A stretch of DNA of 64,000 nucleotides from the NCBI GenBank assembly GCA_027943335.1, contig BSBK01006394.1:620001-684000 (forward strand), written 5' to 3'. Below, piece after piece: positions 12,745 through 24,200 of the stretch (positions within the stretch are counted from its first letter, which is position 1; each line of letters starts with the position of its first letter). Below the pieces are notes generated by a model, which was not told where the DNA came from, ran no database searches, and saw only the letters and a program-made list of their open reading frames with translations. Both the position numbers and the translations under genes were made by a program. Origin of the DNA: Chamaecyparis obtusa. Lineage: Eukaryota; Streptophyta; Pinopsida; Cupressales; Cupressaceae.

Positions 12745-13205
12745 TCATAACTTCCCAAGTCATGTACACTGTCAACCTATCCTTTGCGTATCTTTGTGGC
12801 CTTCAACTACAACCTGCCAGCATAACCACCAAAGTCACTCACATCGTCAACCTGACCATTACGTATCTTCATAATTGTTAGCATCGACCCTCCTTTTAGC
12901 CTACTGAAACTATGCACATTATTACCAGTGACCACAAATATCACTGCAATTTCATGGCTAAGTTACGCAGACTGCCAATGTGTCCTCGGAACCCCCATAT
13001 CTTCCTATGATCATAACTTCTGAAGTCACGTACATTGTCAACCTGTCCTTTGCATATCTTCGTGGCCTTCAACTACAACCTGCCAGCATAACCATCGAAG
13101 TCACGCATGTCGTCAACCTGACCATTACGTATCTTTGTAACTATCAGCATCGACCCTCCTTTTAGCCTGCTGAAACTACGCACATTGTTACCAGTGACCA
13201 CAAAT
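12745..13205. repeat. Arm B of the inverted repeat, itself duplicated in tandem
   Basis: Two direct copies (about 12660-12935 and 12940-13205) share CTGACCATTACGTATCTT-GT and CATCGACCCTCCTTTTAGCCT. Both are the reverse complement of 10935-11300. Confidence 0.8.
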
Positions 13206-13365
13206 ATTTGCCAATTTATATTTTTATAATATAAATACTCTTTTATATTTGCCAATTTATATTTTTTATATTATAAATATTGTTTTATATTCGCCAATGT
13301 ATATTTTTTATAATATAAATACTATTTTATATTCACCAATTTATATTTTAGTAGTTATGAAACAA
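13206..13365. repeat. Right subterminal AT-rich tandem repeat of the hAT, ~55 bp x 3-4
   Basis: Repeated units of TTTATATT-GCCAATTTATATTTTT-ATAATATAAATA lie just inside the right terminus. GCCAATT and TTCGCCA words also occur near the left end (about 595-660). Confidence 0.75.
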
Positions 13366-13542
13366 AAACACAATTCGCCAAGATAGTTCCACCTAGTTTC
13401 AGGGAGCATCAATGATTCGCCAATTGAGATTTTTTTTTTTCTTTGAAAAGAAAATAATTTCGCCAAAAAAAAAAATTCCATTCTAATTTTCGCCACTTTT
13501 TTACACCTTTTTTGAAGGGGGGGTTTCTTAAAGATTACCCTG

Positions 13543-13550
13543 ATGACATC
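13543..13550. repeat. Right 8-bp target-site duplication of the hAT
   Basis: Exact second copy of ATGACATC (see 501-508), directly after the terminal CCCTG. Confidence 0.93.
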
Positions 13551-14829
13551 AATTATATTTTTGCTTTCTATTGCTATTGCTTATGATTTAGAATTTGAGA
13601 AAATGGATGTGAAAATTATCTTTCTTCATAGTGATTTAGAGGTAGATATTTATATGAAACAGCCAAAGCACTATGTGATAAATGGTAAAAGTAATTTGGT
13701 CTACAAACTGAAGAAATATGTGTATGGCCTCAAGCATAGTCCTAGGATATGATACCAAAAATTTCATACATATGTGTTGACTTTGGGATTTGAGCATTCT
13801 AAGCCATATCATTGTTCTTATTAATGATGGTTATTTATTGTGCATTGCATTATATGTTGATGATATAATCATTGCTAAATGGAAAGTTATGATTTTTGCT
13901 TAAGTCTCATCTTGCTGCTAAATTTGAATGAAAAGTCTTGGTGTAGATAAACACATTCTTGGGAAGAAAATTACAAGAGATAGAGTGAACAAAAAGCTAT
14001 GGCTAGGCTAGAGTATGTATGTGAACTCAATTTTACAAAGGTTCAACATACAGGATTGCAGACCATTATGTGTTCCTTTTACAATTATAATATTGTTGTT
14101 ATTTTTAAGGTGTCCTACATCCCCATCAAAGATGGAAGACCTGATTAGATAACCTTACCAAAGTGCAGTTGGAATTTTGCTATATGTTATGGTATGTACC
14201 AGTTGGAACTTTTGTAAAAAGAATTTGGATATTTGAAGGGCACCTCAGAGTATTCTTTGTGTTATTATGGTAAAATGATAGGAAACAAATTTTCCCTTTA
14301 TATTCACAATTATGTGGATTCGAATTGGTATTTGATATTAATAGTAGAATATCCCCCGATGATTATGATTTTACATTATTTGGTGGTGTAATTAGTTGAA
14401 TGAGTAAGAAATGGGCTATGATTTCTTTGTCAACTATTGAAGATGATTATATTACAGTTACTCATGCTTGTAAAGACTTAAGTTATTTAGCTTAAGAGAA
14501 TGTGTTTAGCTATTGGAATAAAAAATGAGTAGTAACAATTTATTGTGAATCAAGTCAAAGTACTCTCTACCTAGCGAAGAACCCAACTTTTCATGCCTAA
14601 ACCAAGCACATTGATGTTCAATATCAATTTATCAAACATGTGATCAAGATGGTAGGGCCAAGTTGGTTGAGGTAGAGACTTTGATGAATGTTGTAGATTC
14701 ATTCACTAGCATTGTGAGCATAGAAAAGTTCATATGGTTTTTGAATCATATGGGCCTCATGGCCCCTATTAATTAAATTGTCATGTAGATATTCCCTTTT
14801 CTCTTGCAAGGTGTTTGACAAGTGGGAAT
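13551..14829 (+). pseudogene. Ty1/copia pol, 3' part: reverse transcriptase to RNase H, decayed
   Basis: Reading resumes in reverse transcriptase: MDVKIIFLHSDLEVDIYMKQP, LKKYVYGLKHSPR, then LYVDDIIIA (about 13850-13876), the catalytic YVDD box. The RNase H region follows at 14310-14700 with SLSTIEDDYITVTHACK and the TKHIDVQYQFI block, ending near IEKF...NHMGLMAPIN at about 14778. Many stops and shifts interrupt it. A purine-rich AAGTGGGAAT at about 14820-14829 is the probable polypurine tract before the LTR. Confidence 0.88.
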
Positions 14830-14940
14830 TGTTAGGAAAATGTGTCTCAACCTTGCATTTACATGTGGTTACTATTTTCAGTAAATTTTTTGTTTGAGCA
14901 CAAGTTTTCCCTATTCTTTCTCCAAAGGTTTGAATGTGCT
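14830..14940 (+). repeat. Start of the 3' LTR of the first copia element, interrupted
   Basis: TGTTAGGAAAATGTG follows the polypurine tract directly, the usual position and TG start of a copia 3' LTR. It is cut at 14940 by the CACTA insertion and continues at 36390. The 5' LTR is outside the window, so its true end cannot be fixed by comparison. Confidence 0.7.
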
Positions 14941-15250
14941 CACTAATACATTTGGGGGCATTTTGCGACGGCTATGTGTCACAATTGCAACAGCTATGTG
15001 TCGCAATAGCAACACCCATAGACGTCGCTATTTTTTAGTCACAAATTGTGACGTCTATGGGTAGCCGTCGCAATTGCGACACATATCTCATCGCAATGTG
15101 ACTAAGATTTGTTAGCGGCATGGGTGTCGCCCCCCCATCGCATGGCTTCAGAGGGCCGTCGCAATCGCGACGGACCTCCCAAGCAATTGCGACGGGCGCC
15201 TGCATCGCATTGCGACGGGTTGCCGTCACAATTGCGACGCCCGTGGGTGG
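14941..15250. repeat. Left terminal and subterminal repeats of the CACTA
   Basis: Many copies of GCGACGG, TTGCGACG and CCGTCGCAA occur in both orientations, several fused into palindromes such as GTCGCAATTGCGAC. GC content is far above the neighbourhood. In En/Spm such short subterminal repeats are the TnpA binding sites; that role is inferred here. Confidence 0.85.
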
Positions 15251-15339
15251 ATTAAAAAAAAAATATTTATTTAATACATTGCTAATGAACCACATTAATG
15301 CTTTTTTCTTTCAACAAATGAGGACAGCCACTGTAAAGA

Positions 15340-15685
15340 CAACATGATAATGTACACTCACTGTAAGGACAGTCACAAATGAGGACATCTCACAGTGACT
15401 GTCCCTAGTGTAATTGCCACTTGAATGTATTGCTATTTAGCCACATTAATGCTTTTCTTCTTCAACAAATGAGGATAGTCACTCTAAAGACAACATGATA
15501 ATGTACACTCACTGTGAGTGTACATTATCATGTTGTCTTTAGAGTGACTATCCTCATTTGTTGAAGAAGAAAAGCATTAATGTGGCTGAATAGCAATACA
15601 TTCAAGTGGCAATTACACTAGGGACAGTCACTGTGAGATGTCCTCATTTGTGACTGTCCTTACAGTGAGTGTACATTATCATGTT
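15340..15685. repeat. ~345-bp near-perfect palindrome
   Basis: The sequence folds around T15513 (CACTCAC-T-GTGAGTG). Each ~170-bp arm carries, in order outward, ACATTATCATGTTGTCTTTA, the CTCATTTGTTGAAGAAGAAAAG block, the CATTCAAGTGGCAATTACAC block and GGACAGTCACTGTGAGATG. Only a few bases differ between arms. Confidence 0.88.
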
Positions 15686-16437
15686 GTCTTTACAGTGAGT
15701 GTACATTATCATGTTGTCTTTACAGTGTCAATATATGCATTATTACTTAAACTGAAGAGTACTCTAAATAATATGTCATTGTGGAGTTCTGATTGCTTCC
15801 AATTTGATATACGCTTGTTCTACTTATGTATCCAGCATCATGTAAGAAAAGTTGATGCTTTTAAAATAGATTCATTTAGCCATGAAATGCCTGTGCATGT
15901 TACATACAAGATTCCAAGGCCCAAAACTGATTACTCATTATAATTCATGTACAGAATGATAATCAACCACAACGAGGCATGCGTAGGTGCTGCTTAGATT
16001 TTGAGGCATCAGAAGCTCGTAGAAGAAACTTGACCAATGGCTCATGGAATGCAACAAACTTATTGCCTAAAATAGGAGCATTGGTAACCACAGATGATGG
16101 TTTTGAAAAGAACACTTCACCATCAATGTCACGTGAGGGAACTACAATTTCTGATGGCAAGTAACTTGTAGTATATAAGAGAGATGCAGGTACAGATGCT
16201 GGGAATACATTGCTAATGAACCACATTAATGCTTTTTTCCTTCAACAAATGAGGACAGTCACTTTAAAGACAACATGATAATGTACACTCACTGTAAGGA
16301 TAGTCACAAATGAGGACATCTCACAGTGACTGTCCCTTGTGTAATTGCCACTTGAATGTATTGCTATTCAGCCACATTAATGCTTTTCTTCTTCAACAAA
16401 TGAGGATAGTCACTCTAAAGACAACATGATAATGTAC

Positions 16438-18485
16438 ACGGGCTGTAAGTGTACATTATCATGTTGTCTTTACAGTGACTGTCCTCCTTCAAGTGGCAAT
16501 TACACAAGGGATAGTCACTGTAAAGGCAACATGATAATGTAGAGAAACGTTGTCATTTGTATTTTCAACAGTGCCGAGAGAGATTCCCTCCGCGAAATCA
16601 CAGCTACAATTTCTGAGTACGTTGGGTTTATTTTTCTTTTGTCATTATTATGTAATCTGGTATTCAGCTGTTACAGAGCTAAAATACCCAGAAATGAGGA
16701 CATATCTGTGTTGAATTTATTGTTAGCGGCTTTGGTGATTTAGAAGTTTAATTTTATTTGTTCATCTTTCAAGCACAAACGTTTTGTGGACCGTAACATC
16801 TTCATTGTTTCGGGTATGCAATGAAACAGCCGTAACTTGCAACTACCTTCATGGTACTTGTGTACATTATCATGTTGTCTTTACAGTGACTGTCCTCATT
16901 CAAGTGGCAATTACACAAGGGACAGTCACTGTGAGATGTCCTCATTTGTGACAAGGACAGTCACACATGAGGACATCTCACAGTGACTGTCCCTTGTGTA
17001 ATTGCCACTTGAATGTATTGCTATTCAACCACATTTATGGGCCCGTTTGGACCACAGCACACAGTAGCATCTACAAAGAAGAATATCCCAGGTGTAACAA
17101 GTTGTAAGAATATACCAACAGTTCTAAGAAGTTCCCTAGCACATAGTAGCATCTACAGAGAAGAATATACAACATGAGGGCAGCCACTGTAAAGACAACA
17201 TGATAATGTACACTCATTGTATGTGTACATTATCATGTTGTCTTTACAGTGACTATCCTCATTCAAGTGGCAATTACAGAAGGGACAGTCATTGTGAGAT
17301 GTCCTCATTTGTGACAAGGATAGTCACACATGAGGACATCTCACAGTGATCGATTTTCCCTTGTGTAATTGCCACTTGAATGTATTGCTATTGAACCACA
17401 TTAATGCTTTTCTTCTTCAACAAATGAGGATAGTCACTCTAAAGACAACATGATAATGTACACGGGCTGTAAGTGTACATTATATGTTGTCTTTACAGTG
17501 ACTGTCCTCCTTCAAGTGGCAATTACACAAGGGACAGTCACTGTAAAGGCAACATGATAATGTAGAGAAACGTTGTCATTTGTATTTTCAACAGTGCCGA
17601 GAGAGATTCCCTCCGCGAAATCACAGCTACAATTTCTGAGTACGTTGGGTTTATTTTTCTTTTGTCATTATTATGTAATCTGGTATTCAGCTGTTACAGA
17701 GCTAAAATACCCAGAAATGAGGACATATCTGTGTTGAATTTATTGTTAGCGGCTTTGGTTATTTAGAAGTTTAATTTTATTTGTTCATCTTTCAAGCACA
17801 AATGTTTTGTGGACCGTAACATCTTCATTGTTTCGGGTATGCAATGAAACAGCCGTAACTTGCAACTACCTTCACGGTACTTGTGTACATTATCATGTTG
17901 TCTTTACAGTGACTGTCCTCATTCAAGTGGCAATTACACAAGGGACAGTCACTGTGAGATGTCCTCATTTGTGACAAGGACAGTCACACATGAGGACATC
18001 TCACAGTGACTGTCCCTTGTGTAATTGCCACTTGAATGTATTGCTATTCAACCACATTTATGGGCCCGTTTGGACCACAGCACACAGTAGCATCTACAGA
18101 GAAGAATATCCCAGGTGTAACAAGTTGTAAGAATATACCAACAGTTCTAAGAAGTTCCCTAGCACATAGTAGCATCTACAGAGAAGAATATACAACATGA
18201 GGGCAGCCACTGTAAAGACAACATGATAATGTACACTCATTGTATGTGTACATTATCATGTTGTCTTTACAGTGACTGTCCTCATTCAAGTGGCAATTAC
18301 AGAAGGGACAGTCATTGTGAGATGTCCTCATTTGTGACAAGGATAGTCACACATGAGGACATCTCACAGTGATCGATTGTCCCTTGTGTAATTGCCACTT
18401 GAATGTATTTCTATTCAACCACATTAATGCTTTTCTTCTTCAACAAATGAGGACAGTCACTCTAAAGACAACATGATAATGTACA
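16438..18485. repeat. Tandem duplication of a ~1,024-bp block
   Basis: ACGGGCTGTAAGTGTACATT begins at 16438 and again at 17462. The two units run in parallel through the leader block, the GGGCCCGTTTGGACCACAGC block (17040, 18063) and the AGCATCTACAGAGAAGAATA block with few differences, so the duplication is recent relative to the surrounding repeats. Confidence 0.85.
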
Positions 18486-19119
18486 CTCATTGTAAGGACA
18501 GTCACAAATGAGGACATCTCACAGTGACTGTCCCTTGTGTAATTTCCACTTGAATTACACAAGGGACAGTCATTGTGAGATGTCCTCATTTGTGACAAGG
18601 ATAGTCACACATGAGGACATCTCACAGTGATCGATTGTCCCTTGTGTAATTGCCACTTGAATGTATTGCTATTGAACCACATTAATGCTTTTCTTCTTCA
18701 ACAAATGAGGACAGTCACTCTAAAGACAACATGATAATGTACACTCACTGTAAGGACAGTCACAAATGAGGACATCTCACAGTGACTGTCCCTTGTGTGA
18801 TTGCCACTTGAATGTATTGCTATTCAGCCACATTAATGCTTTTCTTCTTCAACAAATGAGGATAGTCACTCTAAAGACAACATGATAATGTACACTCACT
18901 TTAAGTGTACATTATCATGTTGTCTTTACAGTGACTGTCCTCCTTCAAGTGGCAATTACACAAGGGATTTATGTTTTCATTTGTGTTTTCAACAGCGCCG
19001 TAACCCTCCGCGAAATCACATCGGGATATAAGGGCAAAACAAACAAGAACGTTGTCATTTGTATTTTCAACAGCGCCGAGAGAGATAAACAAACTTAAAA
19101 CTCAGACTTAAGAAAGATG

Positions 19120-19560
19120 AAGGCAATGCTTCAAAAGGCCGATGCCCTAAATACGGGAAAACACAATACCACCATTAAATGATGCCCTAGTCACCGTATC
19201 AATGCTGCCAGCTCCGTACCAGTATGCTGACTGCTCACTTTCATCCTGTGATAAAGGTAACTTCATTAATCATACTTGAAATGGAAGCATACGAACTAAA
19301 GCTGATGAACATTTATAAACTAAAAGTTTAAAACTATAGATTACAAATGTAGAAGTTTCATACGAAAAGAACTTGATGTCTGAAATTTACCATTAGAAGT
19401 ATCCAAAGGAATACCACAGTACTGTTAAACTTGGAGAATCAGAGATGATCTACACAGCAAGGTTCAACAGTTGTAAGGACTGTTACACCATCTTTAGCAT
19501 TTGAATACATTTTCTCCTTGGCTTCTGGTGGATCCTCAAAGACCCCCAATGACGTTTTCC
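19120..19560 (-). pseudogene. Two possible exons of an unidentified protein C-terminus (captured gene fragment?)
   Basis: On minus, an acceptor-like TAATTGTAG at about 19560 opens GKTSLGVFEDPPEAKEKMY and then KDGVTVLTTVEPCC to about 19450. A possible donor GTAGAT there would join in phase to an acceptor TTTATCACAG near 19246, opening DESEQSAYWYGAGSIDTVTR and ASFNGGIVFSRI before a stop. Codon composition is protein-like and unlike the flanking repeats. I do not recognise the family. It is either a host-gene fragment picked up by the CACTA or a relic of an element gene. Sequence from 19640 to 20600 shows no supported gene. Confidence 0.35.
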
Positions 19561-20618
19561 CTACAATTATCAATTGTTTGTCAGTATGAGATATTAATAA
19601 ATAAACATTAATCACAATATTAGGCAAACAATGTTCTTGATGTCTGAATCTAAATCACAAAAAGCTCTAATAAAGCAGTTCTCAGTTTCACATTAAACTA
19701 AGTTTCAATTTCAAATGGTTATAATAATTTTTGCAAGTATAAGTAGCTGGTTACAGTATATGACATAAAAAGAAAAAAAATCATTTCTATTCTTTTCTTC
19801 TTTTTCTCTTTCAACGAAGCTTTTGCACCACACAAATGCATACCAAGAATTTCTCAAGAGGTTTCAAGACCATTGCATACCAAACTTCTTCTTTGTAGAT
19901 GCTACTATGTGTCGTGGTCCAAACGGGTCCAAATAGACCTAGTGACTCTAGTAGGTCTCCAAAACCTGTTCTGCAGCAATAACTCTTCAATTTGACAAAG
20001 GACCTTATGAACTTATATGTTTTTTGAGTACCCTTTTTGATGTTCTAACAATCCTCCAACTCCCAGACCTTGACTCCACTCCAGCATATCAATGTCCTTA
20101 TTGAGTCCGCAGACCTAATGCATGCCTTTGGGTGTGGGTTCCAAAACAAGGCATTGAAAATGGGTGCATGAAACCAAGATCAGAGTTTGAAGATGTCCAC
20201 CATGCTCTAAAGATCTAGATTCAACAAGGTTTGAGGTCCTTTACTTGCCGCTACCCTCTGATCTTGCATAATCCATCAACTCCTAGTCAAGAACATTGAG
20301 ATTCTTGACCTAGGGCTTGCTCTTGAAATTCTCTGGCTTAGTATCCTGTTCCAAAGCTTTTAAAATATGAAAATAAACCCCCTTAACTTGCATTTTACAA
20401 AGAACAGAGGATATCCTATGGTTTATTTGCAAGTTAAGGCCATTTGAATGCAATAACCCAAAAAATGAGGGTTTGACAGAACAACAGATAAGAAAAAGGA
20501 ATAACTTTGATATAAGGTGTCTTGAATCTACCAAATAAACTCTCAAAGCATAAGATATAAATACTCTAACTTCCACACTGGTCTTCCCTCCCTTTCACAT
20601 CTGTACACTGTACAGTGC

Positions 20619-20840
20619 TTGAAGGAAATGCACAGAAAAGGCTTTGAAATAGTGGCTCTATCTGACAGAGAGTCCATGCTAGGCTTCATGACTAACCTAG
20701 AGCACATTCCTTGTTATGGAGGAAGTTTGAATGGTGAAGAACTTATGGAATGGATAGAGGACCTAGATAACCATTTTGACTACAAGTATCTTATTAATAA
20801 CCATTTTGACTACAAGTATCTTATGGATAGAGGACCTTGA
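20619..20840 (+). pseudogene. Ty3/gypsy gag fragment
   Basis: The plus-strand translation contains IPCYGGSLNGEELMEWIEDL followed by DNHFDY. This is the 'GGSLN-EEL-WI--M---FDY' signature at the start of the retrotransposon gag domain in plant gypsy elements. Only about 60 codons remain. The end is scrambled by small tandem duplications of AACCATTTTGACTACAAG (about 20770-20850). It is a short insertion or captured fragment. Confidence 0.6.
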
Positions 20841-20849
20841 TAACCATTT

Positions 20850-21206
20850 TGACTCATTTAGTATCTTATTGAGCTTCACTTTGTTTCGAGAATATAGTTT
20901 AATATTCTCTACTAAACAGGGCCAACCACGTGAAGGTGGAAGCTCATTTGGCCCCACCCCCCTCCCCCTAACATCACTCTACATTCCCTGTTAACATCTA
21001 ACATTCATTCATTCTTTCAATTATTAATAAAATGTAACATTCAATCAATATCACATGATAACATTCATTAACACATTAGATTCGTTAACACACAACATTC
21101 ATCAATATGAAAATAAACACATAATTCATGAACATTCATTAGCACATAATTAAATTCATTGAGACATAAAATTCAGTCATTATCAATTAAGGTATTTAGA
21201 TGACAA
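20850..21206. other. AT-rich spacer downstream of the CACTA SET-TnpA gene
   Basis: Contains repeated ACATTCATTAACACA-type words (about 20995-21150) and no coding signal. It probably includes the 3' untranslated region of the minus-strand gene ending at 21207. Confidence 0.5.
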
Positions 21207-24200
21207 TCATTTCTTTTTTCTCTTTCTAATTTTTTTTTCTATGTAAGCTCTAAGAGGAGCATCAGTGTTATCATCAATACCCCCCTCATCAGTTGTTTTG
21301 TTCTTTGTTCTTGATGATCTCAAATTCCTATGCTGCTGCAAAGGGGGGTCCTCTACAATAACAAATAAAAGAGTTAAATTTAAAATATTTAATTATAATT
21401 GTTACAAGTATTTAATTATTTTAAAGAACATAATTGTGGCGCTCTTTAATTACCTGATCTGGCCACATCATTTTGTCTAGACTCAACCTCAACATGCTCA
21501 TGAGCACCGACCCCTCGATCCTCTACAGTTGCTATACAAAATGTTACATTAATCCAAACACCAATTGTAATTACATATAAAAATTTTAATAGCAAATGTA
21601 TACCTCCACCACTAGGATGCACATCATGCGAACCTTCATTATGCATAGATTGTGTAGAAGGATTGTCGGGCTGCATTCCAATATCCTACACATTGTTATC
21701 ATTGCTTTCTTAAAACAGATATACTCACTTTATATTAGAACTTAACATCAAATAGACTAATTGGTAAAGTATTCAATTTGAAATAAATTTCATTTAGCTT
21801 ATTTACCTGTGGCTCAGATGCATCATTATTTGAACCTTGCACACTGATTTCAGCTCGTAGCCGTTCAGCCACGGCTCTATAGCCTTGTTGGAAGCCAATT
21901 CTCTTGTCCTCTTCTGTGAGGCATCTATTGAACTCTGACCCCTACATTTTTTCTTGGTATGGTGAATTTTACTTGCATTGTTTGATCAAAAAAAATTTCC
22001 TTGCAATATATAAAAAAATTGATACAAGTTTTCATTTACTAATACTTATAACTCGTGCTTGAAGTTTGGAAAAACCACCAGAGCCGAGCTTGTGTGTCCC
22101 GTGCTTTTCTAATCTTGCCTTTGTTGCCTTTGATGTGTCAGGCAATCTATGAAAAGTTTGAAATATGTTAGAGACCAGTATAGGAAAAATTTAGAGGTTA
22201 ATTAGTACATAATTACATTCTCAAAAGCATCACATACCTTGCTCTACTCTCTACTGGCGTAATTCCTTTTTTCATGTCGGCTTTATACTTTCCATCCAAA
22301 ATCAAACCCTGCCACTCAGCCTCAAGAACACAGGGTGGACGCTCATGCCTTGGGTTAACCTCTAAATATTTCCTGTACTGGTCCCTAATATACTTCAAAC
22401 ATAAACCAGCTCTTTCAAGGAGCTTGTTTCTCTCGAATGCACGAGGTCCAAAAAGCTGGGTCATACTATGTACAAGATCATCCTTCAACTTTTTATCTTG
22501 GTTATTCCACCTTTTAAGTAAAAAAAAAACATGTTAGACTCATAAATGAAGAGAAGCTACCTTTAATATAGTTCAAGAAATTGATGAAAAGAAAAACTAT
22601 TCTAGCAATGATATGAAATCAAAATAGTGGTTTGGGGTTTTAGTTAGGATATGATGTTCCACCATGTACGTATGGTGGGCCCGAATATCCGCAAACACTC
22701 ATCGCCAAGTTTTCACCAAAAAATATCATTCCCTACAAAATAATCATGGGATCATTAGTTGATGAAGAGTGATCAAAAACTAAATTACTATTATATCACT
22801 ATAGAATAATAATAACTTTAAAGTACCTGGAAGTTTGGATACTTTTAAGGGAACGCCTTCATCGTCGCTGATGATCAATACGCAATCCTTCACCATTCCC
22901 GTACTAGGAACACGGGAACATCCAAGAAATGATGTTGCATCGGGACTTGTTGCATCTCCTATTGCAAAAAATGAAAACCATTATCAAATGCCTCCAAGAA
23001 ATAATACTTCAAGGGAAATAAATTGGTGCAGAGCACCCATGGCACAAAAACAATCAAGGGATCTACATCGTAAACACATAACACTTAAACACATAACAAA
23101 AGAGAGAAGAAGAGGGATTTGTGTACCAGTAGATGGTGCAACAGTTGGTGCATTTAGGCTGAGTGTTGTTGACATGGCAGTCGGCAAGACATTTGTGGTT
23201 GTCCTGGATGGAGGTGGCGTTGTCATATCATCATGGAAAGGAGCTGAAGAATAAAATTGTTAGAGCATGCATAAATATAGAACGCGTGGACTAGCATAGA
23301 CAAGATTGTTAGAGCATTAAAAAAAAAGATTGTTCGAGCATGTATTGTCAATGATTATGATCATTCCTATATATATTCAGTGGAAAACACAAGTGGGGAA
23401 TGGAACATGTGATCTACCTGAACCACTTGCAATACCGGCCTCATCATGGGAATGGGGTTCAAAATTATGCAAATAACTCTGTAAAGACAATGCATCCATA
23501 TTTTAATTAATGTCATAAAAGAGCATAACATAAAAACCATTATTGAACTCTTGTAATAATTAAAAATTTCATTAATACTTACTTTAAAGTTTTCAGAAGT
23601 GCGCAACAACTCAGTTGCCCTGTCTTTTATTTCCTGAGTCTGAGGATGTATGGATACCAAACGTAGAAGTTCTTTCCCAATTTTCTTTAGCAGCTTTTTA
23701 ATGGAACCGATCGGGTCATCGGTCTCTGCTAAATCAATAAAAAAAGGGTCCACAAGGGGGGACTCCTGAGGGACTGCAGGTTGCTTTCCCTCTCTCCGAC
23801 CACCGGCCCTCTGTGACAACAATAGTATTAGTATTATCAAAATTACTCCAAAACAATGAAGAAAATAACATTAAAAAAATAACATTTTGCTTCTATCTAG
23901 TTTGCACAATTACAATGAGTTTTACCTGCTCATGTGTAGATGAGCTAGGAATATCGTCACCATCACCTTCGGGCGGTTGCTCCATATTGTGCCCCTGTGT
24001 CAAAGATCAAGTATAAAAATGTTAGCCAAAAATTTAATAACTAAATGGTATGTTGGAGTCATTGATTAGAAGTTGGTTTAATAGTATGTACCACCCCCAT
24101 GATAGTAGCCTCGTTTGTATCTATGCGGTTCAAATTGTAATCAATAAGCAGCTCTTCCCCTGCACGTATTGATTTTATCGCACAAATGAATACACGATTT

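Larger units (their letters stand above)
509..13542 (+). mobile_element. hAT DNA transposon, 13,034 bp, inserted in a copia reverse transcriptase
   Basis: The left end reads CAGCGTAATTTTTA and the reverse complement of the right end reads CAGGGTAATCTTTA (12 of 14 match), flanked by exact 8-bp duplications. Inside are a hAT-type transposase on plus (1310-3975), a long unidentified decayed reading frame on minus (9924-6422), a small acidic ORF on minus (12073-11774), subterminal tandem arrays near both ends, and a large inverted repeat on the right. Plant hATs usually carry one gene in a few kilobases, so the size and the extra genes are unusual. The transposase is broken, so this copy is non-autonomous now. 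Confidence 0.92.
15260..19080. repeat. Left repeat zone of the CACTA (GTGTACATTATCATGTTGTC family)
   Basis: The zone is built almost wholly from recurring blocks: ACATTATCATGTTGTCTTTA, AGTGACTGTCCTCATT, CAAGTGGCAATTACACAAGG, CACTGTGAGATGTCCTCA and GAAGAAAAGCATTAATGTGG, in direct and inverted order. A separate unit near 16540-16860 and 17560-17880 holds CAACAGTGCCGAGAGAGATT with a conserved leader. The same families recur in opposite orientation at 30270-31835 and 35098-36240. The non-repeat islet 15725-16205 shows no convincing gene. Confidence 0.85.

Noticed and set aside
15035..15347. Overlapping ORFs on both strands near the CACTA left end
   Set aside because: Caused by GC-rich GCGACGG subterminal repeats; no domain and no conserved start.
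15638..19080. CRISPR-like regular repeats
   Set aside because: The repeats are variable in length, inverted as well as direct, lie inside a eukaryotic CACTA element and have no spacer structure.
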